Assembly: GCA_964017065.1 (NCBI GenBank)
Contig: OZ024787.1
Location: forward strand, 1,134,658-1,198,657
DNA from: Haliclona indistincta
Lineage: Eukaryota; Porifera; Demospongiae; Haplosclerida; Chalinidae
Length of the DNA stretch: 64,000 nt
Direction: 5' to 3'
A model generated the notes under the pieces. The model made no database searches, was not told the origin of the DNA, and was given only the letters and a program-made list of their open reading frames with translations. The translations under genes were made by a program, and so were the position numbers. Shown here piece by piece: positions 11,462 through 23,447 of the stretch. Within the stretch, counting starts at the first letter, position 1. Each line of letters begins with the position of its first letter.

Positions 11462-12921
11462 AATGCACAAGCTCCCTCTCCATCTTCCTAGTGTATGGTG
11501 TATCTGGTGCTACAGCTGCTACTATAGTCAGTATAGCCCTCATCAATGGAGGACAGTATCACAGCAAGATAAGAGTACTGGTCTCATCACTGTGAGTTAA
11601 TGCACTAATGTACCAGCACTGGCTGTGACCACTAGAGGTTCAGGTGGGACTGCCCACACCTGCAGTGGGAGGCACAGTCAGTACTCCTGTGAGCTCATAG
11701 CTCGAGTTATAGGAATGGGTCCAATGAATTGCATTGCACGACCTGCTCAGTGACTTGGCTCTACCAGTGACTCACCTGTGACTTGTTCCCTCTCTCTATA
11801 GGTTCCTGGTACTAGCTGGTGTTAGTGGCTGGTCTGTTCTAGCTGAGAGGAATAATCTACCAGAGGACCTTGATACAGGTACAGCTCACCCACACACTAT
11901 CTCACTCACCCTCTCTCACTCTCTCCTCTCAGCCTCTCCATTACTCTGTACTCTAGTCTACACTATCGCTTATGTGTGTGTAGCTATGGCTCTCAAGACA
12001 GTCTCAGTAAGTGCACTCCATCACCACTGCAGTCATCACATCTCTCTCTCTTGCCCGCCCTCCTTCTCTCTCCTTCCCTCATTTTTCTCTCTCCCTCCAT
12101 CTCTCTCTCTCTCTTCTTCCCTCCTCTCTTAGCTCAAGCTTTCCAACCCATTCCTTCCTCTTATTGCTAACACCAGCTGTCTCCTTGCGTTCCTCTTCTC
12201 TCTATCCCTCCCTCTCGGTCTGGATGAGGCAGTCGTCATCTCTCTCATGTCATGTGTGTTAGCTCAACCTGATGGTCTCATCATCCCTAGATCAGCCGGG
12301 CTCTTCCTAGCACCCTCTCTCCTCCATCACTCTCTACTATATCTCATCATGGACCACACTCTCTCAGTTACTGCTAGCAACCTCACCAACTCAACTTGAA
12401 CTGACAGGTACTCCAAATAAATTTCAAGTTTCAAAATTTCATGTGAATAGCATCAACATTAACGAAAGTCTCATCCCTCCCTCTCCTTAGCTCTAGTTGC
12501 TGAGCTGGTTCTCCTAGTAGCTGCCATACCTGGTCAGATTGTCTTCATACAGTGTCTATGGACTGGTAGTTCCTTCTCTCTCTCCGTTCCTCTGATCCTA
12601 CTCTATCTGCTGCCCAATGGTCTATTGCCTCGGTTTGGTCAGGGCTCATACAATGCTGTGCTGGGCTCATCTGCCATTCAATCATTCTGTCTCCTCTCAC
12701 TAACTGAATACTCCTCTGTCAGGAGATTATAATGTGTTGAAGAACCATTTTTAAAGATTTAAATTTTTAGTGAAAACTGCAACAATAATAATTATTCATA
12801 ATAACATAACATGTAATGATATTCACAATCAACAATGGTGAGTGATGTCACTAACTGGTAACTCCTCCTAGTCCTGTATGAGAGACAACTGACACAGTAC
12901 CACTCCAATACATTAGTAGCT

Positions 12922-15900
12922 CTAACTCACAATCATGAGCTCACTGCTGGCTAGTTGATTCTCTCCAATCTGCTCCAGAGCTTTTCTAAGCACGGCCCAC
13001 GAAGGGACACCATTCTTACACACATTATCCTGCTGCTGTAGCCAAGCAGCTATCATCTTTGTCTTGCACTTCTCAATGGCTCCACGCTGCTCGTCCTCCA
13101 TCCTCTCTAGTGTGGGGTACAGCAACCCCAGGGCAAGACCTAGAGACTGCCAGTCATTGAGATTCTTCAACTTCATCTTTACTTCAAACAGGTCATCAAT
13201 ACCTGTATAGAGGAGTACCACTGTCACAACTTGTGTACATGTGTGTACTGTGACTCACTGAGGGTACTGGAGCTACCAGCAGCTGAGCGTGAATCACTTG
13301 TTAGGTCCTCCGGATCACTTGGTATGTCGTCCATCTTCATCCCAGCCACCTCCTGTACACACCAGAGAAACATGTTAATACCATCACATGCTATAGTACA
13401 TGCTCACCAGAGGATTGCTGCCAGCGAATAGACTCAGCTTGTCCAGATACTCTCTCAGGTCCTTGTACACTTGTGGTCTGATCTTAGTTTGATGACAAAG
13501 CTGTCTTACCTCCTGTAGGAGAGGACAGGGAACAGGCTGGTCAGCCATGTTAGGATTCAACAAGTGACAGAGGCAAGAGGGAGTAAGGAGATGGTAAGGC
13601 TCAAAGGGAAGTGACTGTGTTTCAAGGCGACGACGACCATCTCCATGGCTGAGGACAACTGGATTGCGAAATAGAATGGATCGAGCAACATCACACATGT
13701 CGAACAGGTCAGCGTCAGGGATGGTATCAATGGGGTACTGGCGGACAAGGTTGGGAGAGATGAGGAACTCACATACCTCCGGAGCTGGAGAATACTTGTG
13801 CAGGAGGCGACGGATTAGTGCTATAAGAGAACCACGGAGCTTGGCATACTCTACTGTACTGGTGTACGACATAGCCACCATCACACATCGGTTGTTGTCA
13901 AGGAGCTCTATCACAGTACAAGTGTTGTTGTAGTCGCTCCAGAAGATGCCATTCCTCCATATTGTACACTTGCGCTGGAGACCACTGATAGCTGAGCGAG
14001 GGTTATATCGACTAGCTAGAGGGAACTCATAGACAACAGAAAGTAAGAGAAGATGAAGAAAACGAGAGCTCAAGAACTCGTGTGGATCCATACACTTCAG
14101 ACACCAGCCAAACTCTATTGCTCCTAACTGCTGGACGAGGCTGTCTGGTCGCTCTGACTGAATGAGACCAGGGAAGAAGAGGAGATCAGCTGTGGAGTGA
14201 GAGGGTGTGGTCTGGAGGTTAGTATACTGCAGCACTGATGGGTCCACTGGTCGACAGAAATCCAATGATTTGAGAAATCCAACGAGCATTTCTGAATTGT
14301 AGTCGGGAAACACTATGTGAAGGTTAGAGACGGGTACTATACCAGTGTTGCTGGCAAGATCACGATGCTCCTTGAAGTGGTCAGGAGCAAACAGTGTTCC
14401 ATTGATTTCGTTTAGCAATGATTCTGTCTTCACTATGACCCAGCTGGAGTGGGGATGGTGTATAAAGAGGATGAGACCTCTATCGCTGAGCGTGGCGAGG
14501 ATCTCTGTAAGAACAGACTGGTCGTCGGGGAGAGAAGAATCGTTTTCCTTAGCGACTGCAGAGACGAGATCGTGTAGTGTACAGCCTACCACGTTCAGCT
14601 TGGTACGAAGGAACGCGTAGACGACGTGAGAATAGTAGTGGATGACGGGCTGACTGGCAGCGATGGCTTTCTGGCTGTTGGTGAGCGCGGCGATCAAACG
14701 ATGTGAAGCATCAGTGTTGGCTCTGCGACAGTCCATAGCAATGCACTCTACATGCTCCAGGCGTCTTGCTCTTCTGGTAGCTATGATGGTCTGCAGCAGC
14801 AAGCTCTTCTCCTCCACCAACGACGTGACCTGGTCGGCATGGCTACCAATGATTACCACGTGCGATCGTCCCTCTGCTGTGCTGCAGGCATTGTCGATAA
14901 AGCTTAGCCAGTAGTGGAGTGACTCACAGATCTTCTCCTCGCTCTCACTCAGGTCTACCACACAGAGAAACATGGCTGCTGACCTTCGCATCACTTGCTC
15001 GAGCACGGCGTCATGACTCGAGTAGTATTCTTGCTGTCCAGCAAAGTCATACACGACAAAGTTGCCCAGCTGCTTACTCTGGATGTGGTGTGGAACGATC
15101 CCTGCTGTGTAGCGTTGAACATCAGCGACACACTCTACAGCTGTAGAACTAGCTAGGCAGACGATGAGTTCAGTTATAGTAGTCTTACCAGCTCCACTGT
15201 CTCCTGTGAGTATCAGTTTAGTGAACGTGTGCACTGGGAAGGCTGTCCTGCACTCTTCGAATGGTTCAAATAGTTTAATGATATCATACTTGCCACTAGC
15301 AAAGGACAATGCAGTGCGGCCATACTTGTTCTTAGTCAGTGGATTGACTCGACCAGTTGATAACAGATATTGTACAATGTGGGCGTGGTTACGTAGACAA
15401 GCATAGTGAAGTGGTGTATCGCCATCATTGTCCTCACATGATGGGTTACAGTGTCCCTCTCTGATGAGATACTGAGCGATGTTGAGGTGACCATTAATAC
15501 AAGCACGGTGAAGTGGTGTATCGCCATTATTGTTCTCACATGATGGGTTACAGTGTTCCTCTCTGATGAGATACTGAGCAATGTTGAGGTGACCATTGTG
15601 ACAAGCATCGTGAAGTGGTGTATCGCCATTATTGTTCTCACATGATGGGTTACAGTGTTCCTCTCTGATGAGATACTGAGCAATGATGAGGTAACCATAG
15701 CGACAAGCATCGTGAAGTGGTGTCCTGCCATCATTGTTCTCACATGATGGGTTACAGTGTTCCTCTCTGATGAGATACTGAGCAATGATGAGGTGACCAT
15801 TGTGACAAGCATCGTGAAGTGGTGTATCGCCATTATTGTTCTCACATGATGGGTTACAGTGTTCCTCTCTGATGAGATACTGAGCAATGTTGAGGTTACC

Positions 15901-16389
15901 ATGGTAACAAGCATAGTGAAGTGGTGTCCTGCCAATACTGTTCTCACATGATGGGTTACAGTGTTCCTCTCTGATGAGATACTGAGCAATGTTGAGGTTA
16001 CCATGGTAACAAGCATAGTGAAGTGGTGTCCTGCCAATACTGTTCTTGTGCATAGGGTCACAATGTAGTTCGACAATGAAATATTTCACCACCTCGAGGT
16101 GTCCATTGCGGGCGGCATAATGCAGTGGAATGTGTCCCTTCTCGTCCTTGCAGTTGGCGGCACACTTATACACAGATACTAGCGCAGTAATGATATTTCT
16201 CCAGCCCCAGTACGCAGCTAGGTGTAGCAGAGAGACCAATGATATCGCACCAGAGTATAAATCACTCATCTTGAACGTTGTCGTGATGGTAGCTGGTTCA
16301 GGTATGCTGGGCAGTAGCTGCTCCGCCACGAGCTTGTTCCCACTCTTAAACGCGATTATATAATCCTGGTCTTGTTTTCCTTCAGCCAT
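12922..16389 (-). CDS. ROCO copy 1: ankyrin-ROC-COR-Death domain protein
   Basis: Exons: 16389-13408 (about 994 codons), 13352-13259, 13202-12922. I start at the ATG at 16389 (MAEGKQDQ), which matches the copy 4 start. Domains: nine ankyrin repeats (about residues 55-365) plus a partial one; a ROC GTPase with P-loop GDSGAGKTT (about 395-403), switch-like DFAGQQEYY and base-binding SHAD (about 515); a COR region (about 590-800); and a Death domain in the last exon (DDLFEVKMKLKNLNDWQSLG). The layout resembles the C-terminal part of DAPK1 without the kinase. Proteins with these domains usually act in the cytoplasm as GTP-regulated scaffolds for death or stress signalling; the role here is inferred. 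No lesion found. Divergent from a gene X exon about 180 bp upstream. Confidence 0.88.
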
Positions 16390-16570
16390 TTTCACAGAAT
16401 TTGAAGTCCTCTCCTCTTAGATTCAAAGCGGTCAAGCTCCTTGAGTCCTTGTTGCTTGTTGCGGTTTCCTGTGCGCGCCTAGCTAGCCGGCCTGTGGTCT
16501 ATTCTAATCACGTGATGCTCGACACCCACGCCCGCAAAGGAAACTCGTATGTGTACGTGTGTCATGTGTG
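16390..16570. promoter_or_regulatory. divergent promoter region, ROCO copy 1 / gene X
   Basis: A block shared with units 2 (33321-33495) and 3 (48727-48960) lies between the ROCO start codon and gene X exon 1. It contains a conserved E-box-like palindrome TCACGTGA at 16508-16515 and the stretch CAAGCTCCTTGAGTCCTTG. Unit 4 keeps only the first 30 or so bases. No TATA box was seen. The promoter role is inferred from position and conservation. Confidence 0.5.
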
Positions 16571-16672
16571 TGGTGACTGGCACATGGTCCTTCGCTGTTC
16601 CTTAGTTCACAGACTGTTGAGGTCATAGTGTCCACCTTCCTCATCACCTTCATCAGTGCTTCATTTACAGGT
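16571..16672 (+). pseudogene. gene X exon 1 remnant, unit 1
   Basis: Matches the gene X first exon of unit 2 (33496-33597) but lacks about 50 bases of its transmembrane stretch. From MVLRCSLVHRLLRS it runs into a stop. The end CTTCATTTACAG/GTCAG is preserved. Probably non-functional. Confidence 0.55.
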
Positions 16673-16949
16673 CAGTAAAACACATAATTAGAGTGTCACC
16701 TTCATGAACTAATGTGTTCAGTCTCTGATCATCCTCCATCGTGTGAATAAAGACAACAGTGACTACAGTGACTGATCACATGGAGGTAATGCTCTATAAG
16801 GTAGGGCGGTAATTCCGCCCACTCTTCAGTCGTTCCTAATTATAGGCTGCTTTATTATGGTAAAGAACAACTTTTCCAGCAACCAATAGCAGAATTTAAA
16901 AGTTCAATCTAAGTGCTATTTGCATGAAAAATGAGGCGACTTTTCTTAT
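16673..16949. other. spacer with palindromic-element fragment and unit-shared block
   Basis: A rearranged fragment of the ~110-bp palindromic element starts near 16689. It is followed by AGGGCGGTAATTCCGCCC (palindromic, about 16803-16820) and a block shared with 34897-35097 and 49085-49210. No exon recognised. Confidence 0.55.
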
Positions 16950-17187
16950 CAGTGGCGTAACTACAGTAGGGCAGGGGGGCAGTTGCCCCCCCGCTTTTGA
17001 AGAACCGGAAGCATATTAACAACAGAACTTAGCTTCTAGAAGTCCTCCTGACCTAGAGAGTGAGTAAATGAAAGTCTCAAAATGACTCAATCTCATGAAT
17101 ATTAATTAGATTCTGCATTTGATGGCGCGCATATTCTACTTTCCTATGGCTTGCCCCTCTGCTTCGTCAATCCTAGTTACGTCCCTG
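16950..17187. mobile_element. 238-bp insertion with CAGTGGCGTAACTA / TAGTTACGTCCCTG ends
   Basis: The ends are imperfect inverted repeats (CAGTGGCGTAACTAC on the left; complement of the right end CAGGGACGTAACTAG). The pentamer CTTAT flanks both sides. Sister units at about 35080 and 49190 show the empty site TTTTCTTATTACTGAGAAA, which directly supports insertion. Too short to code for a transposase; a MITE-type element. Confidence 0.85.
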
Positions 17188-19111
17188 CTTATTACTGAGA
17201 AAATGAAGCACCATGGTGCAGATGCCTCGGTGGAATTGCATGCATACTGCACACTGGACATGCTTTGACCGTCAACACACAGCAACTACATACAGCTACC
17301 CATCAGCAGATGATGATTGTAACAGATTATAAAGTACAATGCAAGCTATTGATACAAGCTGGCAAAAATAACAGAAGCCAATAGTATGCTACCACAGTGT
17401 AATAGTTAGCTGGGCGTGCACAAAGCAGTCATGCTTGTAGCAGCTAGCTTTTCGGTTTTGCTGCTTTTTGTTCGGACCCGCCACGCTATCCTGTAGTCCA
17501 GATCAAACCTACAATCTGCTAGCCAGTTAACCATGGACACATTCGACTTCGGAGAAGTCCAGATCGCCAGCAACGGTAAACAAAGTAAGCAAATCACGCC
17601 ATAACTCACGAACAAAGCTTTAATTCAAAAATCTAAGACCATCAAGTTCGAGCTATTAACGTGTTCTGTCTATATTGCACTTACCACCAGCTGATTCTTT
17701 GCCGTCTTTCAGAACTAGAGCGGACAGACACACAGACAGACAGACAGACACACACGATTACTGTATGCCGCGTGGCTCCGCCCACTGAGGCATAATTAGA
17801 ATATTTCTTCTGCAGGTAATTCCACTCACTACAATTTTTCTGTTGCGATGACGAGATCTTTGGGACGGGCGGACTTCTCACTGTTCAAGATGAATTCTAC
17901 ACCTCTTGTGAATAATATTTTACTATAACTAGTACATTCATGGAATGGCAGGGGCGAGCCTGAGCATTGATATAATTTAGCCTCGTTAGTGTATAGTTGT
18001 GCATAACATAAATCATATTATTATTTGCAAGTTATGTGGTGAGTCCAGATTTTAGTAGATAAGTCTGTATTATGTGAACACCAGTTTCACCACAGATTTT
18101 TGTGCTATAATGTTAATATTTAACAGCGCTAATGGGTTTGTTGATGGTGAATAGAATCAATAGTTTGATTATGTTCAGATATGGTGCACTTTCTCCAACT
18201 ATCTCTTGCTGAGTGTGTTCCTTGCCTAGGCATCATGGGAACAATGTACCTGGAAGATGTGATGAGTAGGGTTCCTCGGTCTCCTCACTCACTGCAGGCT
18301 CTACTGCTAACACACACGAGCTCATTAGACGTACCTAAGTTACTTTTTGCTCTGTTGCAGCTACTGCTTTCCGCCGGCGTCTCCGGTAGGCCATTTGATA
18401 TTCCTTTTGTCGCTCCAGTCGTCCCGGCTTTCACGCTGATCGGGTGACTCTGCCTCTCGTCGTCGCTTTCTGGTAGCGGCCTTGTTGTGTAAAGTTGTTG
18501 CTTTCAGGTGTCTCTGATCTCTGTTGTTGTCGTCTCTGAGTCATCTGCATCATTGCCAGAATTCCATTATGCCAGGTATCTTGTTTGAAACCAAGCGCCA
18601 ATTATAGATCTTACTGTGCGCACGTGCTAAAAAGGGCGTTTCCTACTTCTCGGGAACATTGAAAAGGACAAACGCTACCCCGTGACAGATAGATAGATTG
18701 ATACATTCCCCGCCGCGTGGGCCATTGTGCCAATCAATGTGGGGCTCGCTCAGGCTCGCCCCAATTATTAATGCTGCTCCATTAATATAACTAGGTGAGT
18801 TGGCAGCCATTTAGTAAAGTAATTCATAGTATTGAACGGACCATGTCCCAAACAGTAGTGTAAGCTATTCTGCAGTACTCATGATAAGTTAAACTTGTCC
18901 CACAGTTTGCAATCAGATGAATTCTGTTCTTCAGAGTCTTGTTTGACCTGTCTAGACATTGCTACGTTTGCAAACAATAATTTTCTGCAGAGCTAGCCCC
19001 GCCCTTGAAACTCGTGAGTGTGCTGGTAGGCTAGCGCTAGAGAGACAGAGTGTTGGAGCGATGAAAAAGCTTCTCAGTTGTCCATCAATAATCTATTGTA
19101 TCTACATTATT
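17188..19111. other. intergenic between units 1 and 2
   Basis: No gene is supported. Contents: a CAGA/CACA-rich patch (about 17724-17755) and a pair of 15-base inverted repeats GGGGCGAGCCTGAGC at 17951-17965 and 18748-18762 that could bound an 812-bp element. An 88-codon open frame at 18181-18447 (+) has no recognisable domain, and short minus-strand frames near 17406-17881 lack coding character. Confidence 0.45.
17951..18762. mobile_element. possible element bounded by 15-bp inverted repeats
   Basis: GGGGCGAGCCTGAGC at 17951 is reverse-complemented at 18748-18762. Sequence beyond the 15 bases diverges, no clear target duplication was seen, and there is no second copy in the window. Tentative. 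Confidence 0.35.
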
Positions 19112-20355
19112 AGGGAGACACGGTAGTGTCTCCCTATGTAGGGATGAACGAGAAAACAAGATGGCGGCTACATACAATGTATTAGCGTTCAAGCGCTGAT
19201 ATTTCGCCTGATGTTGAATTTTAGACGTCTTTAGACACTTAGATATGCTCTCTGGCGTTGCCCCATCTTACAGTAGCAAGGAGATTGCTCGAAATTGTTA
19301 CTAAAGTGACGAACCTGTAAACGGTGAAAATCGAGTTTCGTCATCTTCGTTTTCTTCTTTCTTTCTTCTTTCTTCAACTCGCCTAGCGCCTTTACGCGAG
19401 CAGTGCCGAGACCAAAACATCCACGAACAGTCGTGAAATTCTCCTGGCATGTGCCTTTTGAGCTTTGTTTTTAGCGTAACGGCGATCTAAGTTCCGCGAT
19501 TTCTCGATCGTGATCCATTGTCAGCTTAGTGTTAGACGCCATTATTGTGATTGCGCAATACGCACGTGACCAATTAGCAATGGGTAGTGCACGTGACCAA
19601 GCAGCTAAAGTATCGCTGCGCCGTGTGGATGATTGGATCACTATCACGGAGAACACACACCCGGCATTTGTCTGGAGTCTTCGAAAAACGGTAAGCTCGT
19701 GTAGGATCGCCATTCTGCACTTGCCAGATAGTTATAACCGCCGTGTAGATCTACAAGCAAGTGTGGGCGGGGCTCGTATGCACTGCATGCATGCGTAGGC
19801 GACTAGGCAGACCTGATACTAGGCAGACCTGATATATGATTTTAGCTACAAGTTTAAGAAAAGCCATCAACAACAGGAATACTAAACTAATGGTGGAAAC
19901 AAAGACTTCTCCGTACATGCATGATATTGAACTGCACTTCACTAAAAAGAAAAAAGGACACAAACAAGAAATTAAAAAGATTTCTATCGAAATCAAAAGG
20001 ATGTAGTGATGAAGAAATCTACCACTGGTTCACAATGTAAACCAACAAGGAACAAGCATAGAATGGTAACACGATTGACTTGCTAACAGACCATAGATCC
20101 CTACATCTGTGGCTGTACATAAGATCAATATTTTGTCACAAGCTGAATTCTATTCAAAGTGTCAGTCAACAGTAAATAGCTTAACTAGCTATAGTCTGGC
20201 CACAGCAGCCACTGATGTAGGGATCTATGGTCTGTTAGCAAGTCAATCGTGTTACCATTCTATGCTTGTTCCTTGTTGGTTTACATTGTGAACCAGTGGT
20301 AGATTTCTTCATCACTACATCCTTTTGATTTCGATAGAAATCTTTTTAATTTCTT
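19112..20355 (+). mobile_element. hairpin-tailed non-autonomous element, copy 3 (subtype 2)
   Basis: The left border is a palindrome, AGGGAGACAC..GTGTCTCCCT (about 19113-19136). It is followed by AAAACAAGATGGCGGCTACA (about 19152), a TTCTTCTTTCTTTC tract (about 19352-19378) and a terminal hairpin with arms of about 140 nt (19955-20100 and 20208-20355). Layout and key motifs match copies 1 and 2, but most of the sequence differs. An inverted full-length partner lies at 61801-63032. Confidence 0.75.
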
Positions 20356-20930
20356 GTACATATGAGGTCCTGAGTAGAAACCTAAGCAAGTTTTATGAAG
20401 TATTTTATCAGTTTCTCGGCTAGTGGGACAAGAAGACATTTGATTTTTGTAAAAACAAAACTAACTTGCCTACTGATTGCTGTTAACCTACAGAGATATA
20501 GGTTTCAGCACTTTACTGGGCTCACTTGCTTGCCTACTGACGGGAGCTCATCAGACTTCAAATGAGCGGGATTACCCGCCCCCTACCTTACCCCACCCCC
20601 TACCTTACCTTTCTGTATACCTTTCACTTCAGTATTGAAAATAAAATTTTCGTCATAAGTTGTGTATAGACGCTTTCTGTTTTACTAAACAAGCTTCTAG
20701 CAGCTGCATTTTAGGTAGACATTAGTGATTTTGCTCTATTTTGTTCCCTAACTCCGCCTCTTTAAAAGCTATTGGTCAAAAATTAATACAGAACAGGCCA
20801 TGCAGTATTCCATGATTGGTTACAGCAGAGTTGCCTCATCATAACATTCACTAAATTCACTTTACAGACACATACAAACCATGCTTTACATCAGAATGAC
20901 GATTCCTTCTCTCTCTCATTGCTTAGGTCA
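20356..20930. other. intergenic left of unit 2
   Basis: AT-rich, with a palindromic GAGCGGGATTACCCGCCCCC block (about 20564) and CCTACCTTACC repeats. No gene recognised. Confidence 0.4.
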
Positions 20931-20935
20931 GACAC

Positions 20936-21079
20936 TGTGTTTTACTCCCAACATCAGATCATCCCAACATCTACCAGATGGACGTTATATCAGTACAGAT
21001 ACTGGTATCTTATGATAGCTGTAGAGAAGGAGCTGAACTGAATGATGAGGATGGATCAGAGAAGATACCCCAGATTAGG
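20936..21079 (+). CDS. gene X, internal exon (unit 2 left edge)
   Basis: An open exon with acceptor TTGCTTAG and donor ATTAG/GTATAT. Read in phase 0 it encodes a hydrophilic segment containing HPNIYQMDVISVQILVSY and GAELNDEDGSEKIPQIR. A near-identical exon lies at 49350-49505, but with an AGCT insertion near its 5' end that changes the phase. The gene start is probably the divergent exon next to ROCO (intact example 33496-33597). The frame is not proven and the function is unknown. Confidence 0.4.
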
Positions 21080-21087
21080 TATATGTG

Positions 21088-21600
21088 TGTGCTTGATCCC
21101 AGTAGCTTATGGTAGCAGCACAGCCTGGTCGTGTGTGCTTGATCCCAGTAGCTTATGGTAGCAGCACAGCCTGGTCATGTGTGCTTGATCCCAGTAGCTT
21201 ATGGTAGCAGCACAGCCTGGTCGTGTGTGCTTGATCTCAGTAGCTTATGGTAGCAGCACAGCCTGGTCGTGTGTGCTTGATCCCAGTAGCTTATGGTAGC
21301 AGCACAGCCTGGTCGTGTGTGCCTGATCCCAGTAGCTTATGGTAGCAGCATAGCCTGGTCGTGTGTGCTTGATCCCAGTAGCTTATGGTAGCAGCACAGC
21401 CTGGTCGTGTGTGCTTGATCCCAGTAGCTTATGATAGCAGCACAGCCTGGTCGTGTGTGCTTGATCCCAGTAGCTTATGGTAGCAGCACAGCCTGGTCGT
21501 GTGTGCTTGATCCCAGTAGCTTATGATAGCAGCACAGCCTGGTCGTGTGTGCTTGATCCCAGTAGCTTATGGTAGCAGCACAGCCTGGTCGTGTGTGCTG
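21088..21600. repeat. 46-bp minisatellite, array 1 (about 11 copies)
   Basis: Tandem repeats of a 46-base unit containing GTAGCTTATGGTAGCAGCAC and CTTGATCCCA, with single-base variants. The array begins right after the gene X exon donor and ends abruptly in the pyrimidine tract before formin exon 3. Arrays 2 (about 35112) and 3 (about 49516) use the same unit. Confidence 0.9.
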
Positions 21601-22163
21601 CATTCACTCACATTCTTTCCTCCCTCCCTCACTCCCTCTTTCCCTCTATCCTCTCTCACTCACTCACTCCCTCCCTCCCTCTTTCCCTCCCTCCTTCCCT
21701 CCCTCTCTCAGCATGAAATGCGTGAGGGTGCCTCTAGTGTATATTATGTGGAGCAGTTTGTCAGACATGCTCAGCCTGCACTGAAGGAAAAGAAAGTGAA
21801 ATCAAAGCTACTGAATCAACTCCAGCCATTAGCAACAGTCCTCAAAGAACTTGAAGTGGATATTAGGACAAGCACTAGTGTCAGGTAAGACAAAAATTAT
21901 CGAAAGTTTGTGAAGGAATTATTTTCACTGGATGCACTCAAATTGATGTCAAAGTGTAAATTTTTTCTATAGTTGGGTGTCAGAGTTTGTTGGTCTGCCA
22001 AACCACGGCCATGTTGCTCTGATGGATCTGGTGAGGGACCTCCTTCTTCATCCTAATCCTGTCCGCAGAAAGAAAACTCAAAAATACATCATGTCCTGGA
22101 CAGAAACAGTGTAAGTATGCATCTATACATCTCTATTCATTAATTTTTGTTGGTAAAAATTTG

Positions 22164-22178
22164 TCTGTCTGTCAGTCA

Positions 22179-22256
<78 letters not shown>
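22164..22256. repeat. (CTGT)n microsatellite in formin intron 4
   Basis: About 22 tetranucleotide copies. The same intron has about 10 copies in formin C (51861-51898) and about 3 in copy B (37037-37050), so it has expanded or contracted since duplication. Confidence 0.9.
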
Positions 22257-22257
<1 letters not shown>

Positions 22258-23447
22258 ATATATTTCTCTATCTGTTTTCTCTCTCTCTTTCTTCATAGAC
22301 CACTCTGTATCTCAGCTTGCTGTGTGTGAGAGCTCTCATTAATCACAGGGTATGAATCTCTCACAGTGATAACATCTATAGAGTGGATTCATTGCAGTAC
22401 TAAGCTATGAGCCTAGTTTATGTACACTAGCTCACTGCCTCACATCACGACACCACAAGATCACAATACTCATTCTCAAGGTGCGCAACACTATGCTTCT
22501 GCAAATCTCTACAAAAATTTTGGTTATGTTTGCTCTGGTCTCCTCAGCTACTCACCTTAGTACTGCTAGCTCCAGGAGGACAGGGCAAGGTGCTACAGGC
22601 ATTCGATTATCTCAGAACAGTAGCCGATGAGCCGAAACGATTCCAAATGCTCGTCCTCTCTCTAACAGATGAACCTGTCAATCCAATATACCAGGTACAA
22701 AAAAACTTCTTTTATCAAGAGAAAGTCTGCACGAACTCTAAATTTGAGAATACATTTTCTAGTACAGTGCAACCTGTTTCATTGTAGTTGTTTACCTGTT
22801 GCTATGGTGATGTAGGCGGAGGCTCTGCGGTTCATCAATACAGTGGTTCAAATGGCTCCAGGGCCCAGCGCCAGAGTGTTCCATCAGTATGAGTTTGTGG
22901 ATGCTGGCTTCTCAGTACTGGAAATTGAACAAGTAAAAAATATTTAAAATTAGAATTTTAATTAAAATTAGAATTTTGTTATATTGATTGTTTCTTTGAA
23001 GACACTTCGAGGCAACCAGGATGAGAGAATCATTCATGAGTTGAGAGAGTGGGAGAGAAATTACACTGATGTACAACAGATAATGGATGACCTGGTGTTA
23101 GCACGAGGGAGAAACCAGGCTCTGAAGGAAGAGGTGAGTGAGCATCACTAGCTGAGGGAAGAGAAAAATAAAGTGATAAATTGATACTTATAGCATACAA
23201 ATGAGAGAGATAGAGTGTGTGTGTGTGTGATAACTGTTTAATGACTTGTGGTTCAGGTGAACGAGACTATAGCCCAACTCAGAGAGGTCACAATTGAACG
23301 TGACAACTACTACGAGAGAACTGCAAAGGTCAGAAAACACAAACTTCAAAATAATATACCAGCATTCAAGTGCAATGCTTTTTGCATAGTTAAAGGAAAA
23401 GTGCAGTCGTCAAAAATCCAAACTCCACACTAAGAGAAGAGATCATT

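Larger units (their letters stand above)
9623..12732 (+). pseudogene. TM gene copy 1: multi-pass membrane protein, damaged
   Basis: I do not recognise the family. Exons by comparison with copy 3: 9623-9717, microexon 9922-9938, 10006-10134, 10193-10307, 10554-10708, 10906-10997, 11106-11250, about 11462-11595, 11802-11878, 11933-12006, 12133-12408, 12491-12732. They encode about ten hydrophobic segments, for example LLYTGVFGVGVW, YLPIALLSIAGLFYLLQP, GIILTWAVVLSAIFFAVM and FLVLAGVSGWSVLAER, and end EYSSVRRL. Lesions relative to its sisters: exon 1 is missing (mobile elements stand in its place), the first remaining exon is 8 nt shorter, the acceptor before LMHKLPLHLP reads CTATCT instead of CTAGCT, and 8 nt are missing from the exon near 12316. 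Convergent with ROCO copy 1, whose stop is about 190 bp away. Confidence 0.6.

Noticed and set aside
14345..15146. Several 70-90 codon plus-strand frames opposite ROCO copy 1 (repeated in the other copies)
   Set aside because: Shadows of the conserved coding strand; the same frames recur only because the ROCO sequence is conserved.
15336..16076. Long open frames in a second frame of the ankyrin arrays (also 60276-61007 and 47877-48344)
   Set aside because: The 102-bp repeat is a multiple of three, so any frame open in one repeat stays open in all. No splice or start context supports them.
18181..18447. 88-codon plus-strand frame as a possible gene
   Set aside because: No domain, no clear splice context, no second copy; a chance frame cannot be excluded.
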